Positions 20,898 through 25,000 of a stretch of DNA of 25,000 nucleotides are shown here, one piece after another. The notes under the pieces were generated by a model, which saw only the letters and a list, made by a program, of their open reading frames with translations, had not been told where the DNA came from and searched no databases. Made by a program: the position numbers and the translations under genes. Positions within the stretch are counted from its first letter, which is position 1; each line of letters opens with the position of its first letter. This stretch comes from Chromera velia (lineage: Eukaryota; Sar; Chromeraceae): NCBI GenBank assembly GCA_018398765.1, contig JAHBMJ010001328.1, positions 1-25,000 of the forward strand. Direction: 5' to 3'.

Positions 20898-21270
20898 ACA
20901 ATCAACTACAGCAACTAATACAGCAAGCGTAGCAAGCGTATAGTTTGGGACTTATATAATGTTGTGTTCAAACATTTTATAGACTAGCTCATAGTCTCAG
21001 TCACAGCTAGATGATTTAAAAGAGCAAGTTGATATTAGTATTAGTAATAGAAGGCGTATATAATGTTTGGCTACTACATATGCTACTATGCTACTTCTAG
21101 AATGGCCAAAATATAAATGAAAGTAAACAAAAGAAACATGTGTGTCTGTATGTAAAAGACTTATAAATAAAAAATAAAAATGTACGTAGATTTAAGCGGG
21201 GAGCACTGTGATTTTTTTTTTATAAGCAAAAATAAGTTGTTGAAGATTTATCAGTAATGTATTGCTGCGG

Positions 21271-21278
21271 TTACAATT
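21271..21278. repeat. left target-site duplication of the hAT-like element
   Basis: TTACAATT directly abuts the left inverted end. An identical copy abuts the right end at 23295-23302. The match extends to a ninth base (T), which is ambiguous because the left end itself starts with T. Confidence 0.75.
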
Positions 21279-23294
21279 TAAGGCTGAGAAAAGGTACATA
21301 AGGTGCTGGTGCTGGTGCAAAAACAGGTTTGCACCTTAAATCAGGTGCAAAACAGGTGCAAAATAAGGTGCACCGTTTATCCTATGAAAGCTATGTTTCT
21401 AGGGTTGATTTTTAGTGTTTCTAACGGCCAAAAGGCGCCTCATTCAAAACCTAAAAGCTTTTTATAATATAGATTTGCTACACTAGTTTTTACTATGTAA
21501 AACAACTTTAAATGTCGCTAGAAATATCAGTGAAAAGGCGATAAAAAGCAAAAATAAAAAATATTACAATTAAAAACTCTATGTCTCTGACTGTTTCATG
21601 ACTTCGGTCTCTTTCTAGGTCTCTTTTCTCAACTTAAGCAACGTTTTTCACCTCTCCAATGCTTTTTCTGTATGCTTATAGTGTTTGAATATGTTTGGCG
21701 CCGTTTGCGTGCTACACTGTAGTCCAGTTCTGTCCTTATGGTCCATAAAACCTTCAAACTACATGCATGCCCTTTTGGAGCAAACTCATGAAGAAAGCAA
21801 CCACAAATGGTGCGTTTTCATCTAGCTTTTCATGAAAAAGAAAAAGAGGAAAGAATGAAACAAAAGAAGACGTTTTTTTATTTGCATTTTTCCTCTGAGC
21901 AAGGGCAAGTGAGGATGAGTGAGGGCCTGATCTCAAGGCTCAGAGCCCAGCCCCGTCATATACCCTAGCTCTCTTCTTCACTCACCCCCTAGCTTACCCC
22001 CCCACACAAAATGATAACGGAGGACAAAAAAGAGGAAGAACAGAAAGAAGAAGAGGAGAAAGAAGAGGAGAGAGCAGACTCCTTGCAGACTTTATCTCAC
22101 TCTGCAAGGATCTACGTGGCTAGTACAAGTAGTTTCTCCGTCTTCAGATCCATACTCCTCTCATGTTTGCTGACATTTGTTAAACTTTGAAGCCGTCTAT
22201 CTGGACAGGGCCCCGGTTTGTGAAATTGAAAAATGATTCACTGCAGTGACCGGTATACAGGACCGGTATGACTGACGACTCACGAACGAAGGGGTGAACG
22301 CCCCTAGAAAAGCTGCAATTCCCTCTACAGACGGACTTTAAACCCTCTGGAAGTACCAAACGCAACGAGAAGCCGTAGCATGACAGAAAGTTAAATACAG
22401 ATCTGTATGTGAGCATGCAAACTTGACGAGCCATCAGCAGACGGAAGCGACGAATGGTTCCACTCTCTCAGGCAAAGCAACAAATCGAATGATCAAACCA
22501 ATTGCATTCCTACTGACCAAGATAGATCGAGCCCGCCAATCGTAAAGAGCACCTGGCACCAGGTTTCAAAAGTCTTTACCTACAACTGAGAGGGAGAGCG
22601 TCAACGTACCTTCGCGTATGCGTGTTTCCATGTATGTGCCGTTTCTGCTTCTCTTCATCATATGAAAAAGAATCTGTGTACAGCACTGCATTAGCATTCA
22701 TCCTCGGATTGCTAATAAATTAAGGTCGAGGAAGCTGTTTCCTCTCGGCAAACCGTTTGGCATTGTGCCATTGCTATGCAAACGGACTTAGTCTGCTTAC
22801 TCAGCTTCTTGACTCAAACCTATTGTTCTGGTCCTTTTACCCTTATCCCCTCTGCGTTGCTGTGCATGTATATGCAGTCGTTTATGTTATATAAGGCAGC
22901 CCATAAAACAGTTCTTATGCTGCAAAGAGAAGATGTACTCATGCTGCAATGGACTTAATTTCATGCAGCGCATGCATTAATTGTCGAACGCGCGTTCAGT
23001 GACCTCTAGCTGTATGTATGTAGCCGATTTTAATTTTTCTCAAAAATCGGCTGATTGGATTTGTTCCACGCACCGATGCGCACCACGGCCCAGCAACACA
23101 TGTGTTTGGGGCCGCGGGGAGCCGCAGGGGCGGGGCCGCGGCGCGTTGCATGGCCATAACGCTGACACTTTTCACCCAATTCTATTCAATCAGGTGTAAA
23201 ACAGATGTATCAGGTGCATCTGGTGCAAAACAGGTGCATCTGGTGCAACTTCTTGGTTTACACCTTTTCTGAGATGCACCTTTTCTAAGCCCTA
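21279..23294. mobile_element. hAT-like DNA transposon, 2.0 kb, with target-site duplication
   Basis: The ends (21279-21299 and the reverse complement of 23274-23294) agree at 18 of 21 positions and begin TAAGGCT and TAGGGCT. They are flanked by a perfect 8-base direct repeat, TTACAATT, at 21271-21278 and 23295-23302. Inside each end are clustered GGTGCA words in both orientations (about 21301-21375 and 23195-23280), like the subterminal transposase-binding repeats of hAT elements. Eight-base duplications and TA-starting ends are hAT hallmarks. No transposase signature was found inside, so this copy is probably non-autonomous. It contains a possible gene piece at 22180-22579. Confidence 0.75.
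22180..22579 (-). CDS. possible 3' exons of an unrecognised gene inside the hAT-like element
   Basis: An exon 22579-22518 (acceptor TTGTAG, donor GTCAGT) reads VKTFETWCQVLFTIGGLDLS. It joins in phase to 22462-22180, which ends at TAA 22182-22180. The second part is Cys- and Arg-containing and ends FTNRGPVQIDGFKV. A further upstream segment (about 22562-22667, donor GTACGT) also looks exon-like but did not join in phase. No family is recognised, and nothing resembles the hAT dimerisation region. It could be a captured host gene fragment, an element-specific protein, or chance. The acceptor AG at 22464-22463 sits in an AG-rich string and is ambiguous. Confidence 0.33.
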
Positions 23295-23302
23295 TTACAA
23301 TT
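23295..23302. repeat. right target-site duplication of the hAT-like element
   Basis: TTACAATT follows the right inverted end and is identical to the copy at 21271-21278. Confidence 0.75.
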
Positions 23303-23689
23303 TCATTTTCTCTTTCACGTTTATTTATGTTAATACCATGTGTTAGCGAAGTCCTTGTACGTCATTAATTTTCTTATTAGCAAACATATCTAATAGCAGA
23401 GCTCTTCTTATTTCTTCTTTTCAACGGTCTTGAAGCCCATCCAGCCGTCTCTGGCCCTCTATGGCATTTACAGATACCGTGGCTAGGTTTTTGTGCAGCC
23501 AATAACCGTGATTGAGGGTTTTGTCATGCACCATATATTAATATGGGAAGGGGAACCTGTTGCATGCATGTACTACGATCATGGACGCACCTCCCAGTGC
23601 TCTCACCCTATATCTCACCCCTGGGGGCCACGGCATATTCCGTAGGGACATTATAATGGAGCTTATACGCTCACCTTTCAACCCGAATT
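23303..23689. other. no gene seen; possible SINE body
   Basis: No coding region is apparent. If the tRNA-like head at 23690-23753 is read on the minus strand, this stretch down to about 23590 would be its body or tail. Confidence 0.35.
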
Positions 23690-23753
23690 TCGTGGGTTCG
23701 AACCCCTAACCTTAATTTCGTGTCCGCGAGCGTGATGCTCTTCCACTGCACCA
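23690..23753 (-). repeat. tRNA-like sequence, probable SINE head or tRNA pseudogene
   Basis: On the minus strand TGGTGCAGTGG (23753-23743) fits the Pol III A box and GGTTCGAACCC (23705-23695) is a perfect B box, about 48 bases apart as in a tRNA. A D-arm forms from GTGC and GCAT around it. The acceptor stem, anticodon stem and T stem do not close properly, so this is not a working tRNA. A tRNA-derived SINE is the likeliest reading. Confidence 0.5.
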
Positions 23754-23769
23754 AAAAAGCAGTTTCAGA

Positions 23770-24110
23770 TATGGCCCCGGAAAGCGAAGCGGGGGGCACT
23801 TAGAAAACAAAAATACCCTAGCCCACGTGCATGCATGCGTGCACGCTGTCTTTCGGCAAAAACCCGGCCCCGAAAGGCTGAATGTGCACTAAATGTGCGT
23901 GCGTCAGGTATTATGCATGCGTGCGTCAGTGGCCCCGGAAAGTGATAGGCTGCATCCCCGGGCTTTTTTCCTGGGGGAGGGGGGGTTCGGCGGCTTTTCC
24001 CGCGGGGGGGGGGGGGTCGGCGCGACCGCCCGATCGGCTGGCGTCAATCGTGAAGTTCTCATTTTTCTTGCTTTCCGGGGCCGTTCGCAAGCTTGCTTGC
24101 GTCAGATGAC
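23770..24110 (-). repeat. dispersed repeat, right copy
   Basis: Reverse complement of the repeat at 2741-3270. In order from 24110 downward it shares the AAGCAAGCTTGCGAAC block, the CCCCGGAAAGCAAGAAAAATGAG segment, C-runs with CGCGGG, the CTGACG and ATTCAGCCTTTCGGGGCC region, and TGGGCTAGGGTATTTTTG. It lacks the inverted-repeat insertion found in the left copy. TGCATGC cores cluster around it. Confidence 0.7.
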
Positions 24111-24392
24111 TTGCGGATTATGACTGGCATGTCAAAGCTCAACTGCATGCATGCATGCATGGAGCTGCTCGCCTCACGCACATGTGTTGCTCACACCGAT
24201 ACACGCGCACCTCAATCATCATACACACACCCCAATACCCCTTCACTTTGCCTCTCCAAGAACCGCCGAAACACAGCAAGTCTCCATCGAAACAGAGACA
24301 ACGGGAGTAAACAAATCAGTATGTGTCTGCCTCGTGTGTATTTATGTCCATACGAGCAACAAGGAGCGCCGTGCGATTTTTTTAAAACTGAG

Positions 24393-24629
24393 ATGGAAGA
24401 GAGACGGAGACACGCCAAAAGCCATCTCGGGGCTCTAAAAGATTTTTTGTTGAGCAAACAGAAGCCTCTGGACAAGCGTGTTCTGGCTTCTGTGGCTTGC
24501 ATCAGTGCAGATGTAGACCTCTGCCTCTTCTCGCGGGCTTCTTTCGAGACCAGGGAGGAATTGGCCGTCTGGGTGGCTTCCCGTCTCCTGGAACAGACTG
24601 AGGGCAACCTCAGACCCTCTATCCCCTGA
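24393..24629 (+). CDS. possible coding exon, unrecognised
   Basis: From ATG 24393 to TGA 24629, 78 codons read as a charged N-terminus, then helix-like LGALKDFLLSKQKPLDKRVL and EELAVWVASRLLEQTEG, which look like folded protein. The frame is open further upstream, but with low-complexity content. The opposite strand is also open here, so strand assignment is not certain. It may be an exon of the gene continuing at 24796. Confidence 0.35.
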   Translation: MEERRRHAKSHLGALKDFLLSKQKPLDKRVLASVACISADVDLCLFSRASFETREELAVWVASRLLEQTEGNLRPSIP

Positions 24630-24795
24630 CCTCCCTGAGAGGAAGGCCCCCCCTCCGCACCTCTTCTCCCGTTCGCTTCTGGTCGATCGAGTCGAGGTGC
24701 CTCGCTCGGTGGCTCGGTGGGCGTCCAGACAGACCCAAGCAGCCCAGCCTTTCTGGTGGGTGAGGGCCAGCCCTCACAGGCTCCAGGAGACAGCG

Positions 24796-25000
24796 ATGGA
24801 GGAGATGGCGGAGGTCCTGAGAAAGAAGTTTGAGCAGGAGAGCTCTGAGGCCCCCGAAGCACGGGAAGTCATCGAGGCCATAAAAAATGACCTTTTGCGC
24901 TTTCAGGAATGGAGAGGGAGGACGGGGGTTCAGGAGGTTGCTGAAGCATCATCTCTCTGGCTTCCTCAAGGAAGGAGACGGTGGAGTGAGGAGGAACCAG
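24796..25000 (+). CDS. start or exon of an unrecognised gene, cut by the window edge
   Basis: A frame opening with MEEMAEVLRKKFEQES at ATG 24796 remains open to the right edge. It is amphipathic and helical at first (REVIEAIKNDLLRFQEW) and then polar. The same frame is open back to about 24517, and a CCTCACAG acceptor-like site lies at 24771-24778, so the first exon may be further left. No family is recognised. Confidence 0.45.
   Translation, partial: MEEMAEVLRKKFEQESSEAPEAREVIEAIKNDLLRFQEWRGRTGVQEVAEASSLWLPQGRRRWSEEEP

Noticed and set aside
24212-24862. 216-codon minus-strand frame at the right end
   Set aside because: Pro/Ser/Arg-rich and antisense to helix-like plus-strand frames; it looks like a shadow, although strand choice there is not certain.

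Overview
This looks like nuclear DNA from an intron-rich, repeat-laden protist. Coding sequence is broken into short exons with GT..AG borders. Microsatellites, minisatellites and homopolymer runs are common, and there are several inverted-repeat DNA transposons. The octamer TGCATGCA and its cores recur, as in apicomplexan and chromerid genomes. An intraflagellar-transport gene implies an organism that builds a flagellum. A photosynthetic alveolate such as Chromera would fit, but the organism is an inference. No rRNA, CRISPR or bacterial-type operon was seen.

Layout. 1-1269: pyrimidine-rich, diverged tandem duplication, no gene. 1270-2481 (-): coiled-coil protein of unknown function. 2741-5531: repeat land, with one copy of a dispersed repeat, a 223-bp inverted-repeat element inside it, a 1.34-kb inverted-repeat element and a 58-bp tandem repeat. 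5532-8627 (-): a six-exon gene for IFT25/HSPB11, the best-identified gene here. 9210-9750: a long foldback element. 10378-about 11240 (-): a small unrecognised gene with very short introns and an unresolved 5' end. 11843-15047 (-): a large unrecognised gene with an internal duplication whose first block begins at an exon start in both copies. 15742-17463 (-): remains of a DUF6729-type (KDZ-like) transposase gene, broken by a 13-bp tandem duplication and an in-frame TAG. 17494-18488 (-): exons that may be its N-terminal part or a separate gene. 19320-20900: a minisatellite of about 20 units and a GTGA-rich tail. 21279-23294: a hAT-like element with 8-bp target duplications and GGTGCA subterminal repeats. 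23690-24110: a tRNA-like SINE head and the second, inverted copy of the dispersed repeat. 24393-25000 (+): a probable gene running off the right edge.

All well-supported genes lie on the minus strand, and the genes are separated by mobile DNA. There is no sign that they share a pathway. IFT25 acts in flagellar transport; the others are lineage-specific proteins or transposon-derived. Exon borders were worked out by eye from reading frame, phase agreement, splice dinucleotides and, for IFT25, remembered family motifs. No alignment or transcript evidence was available.
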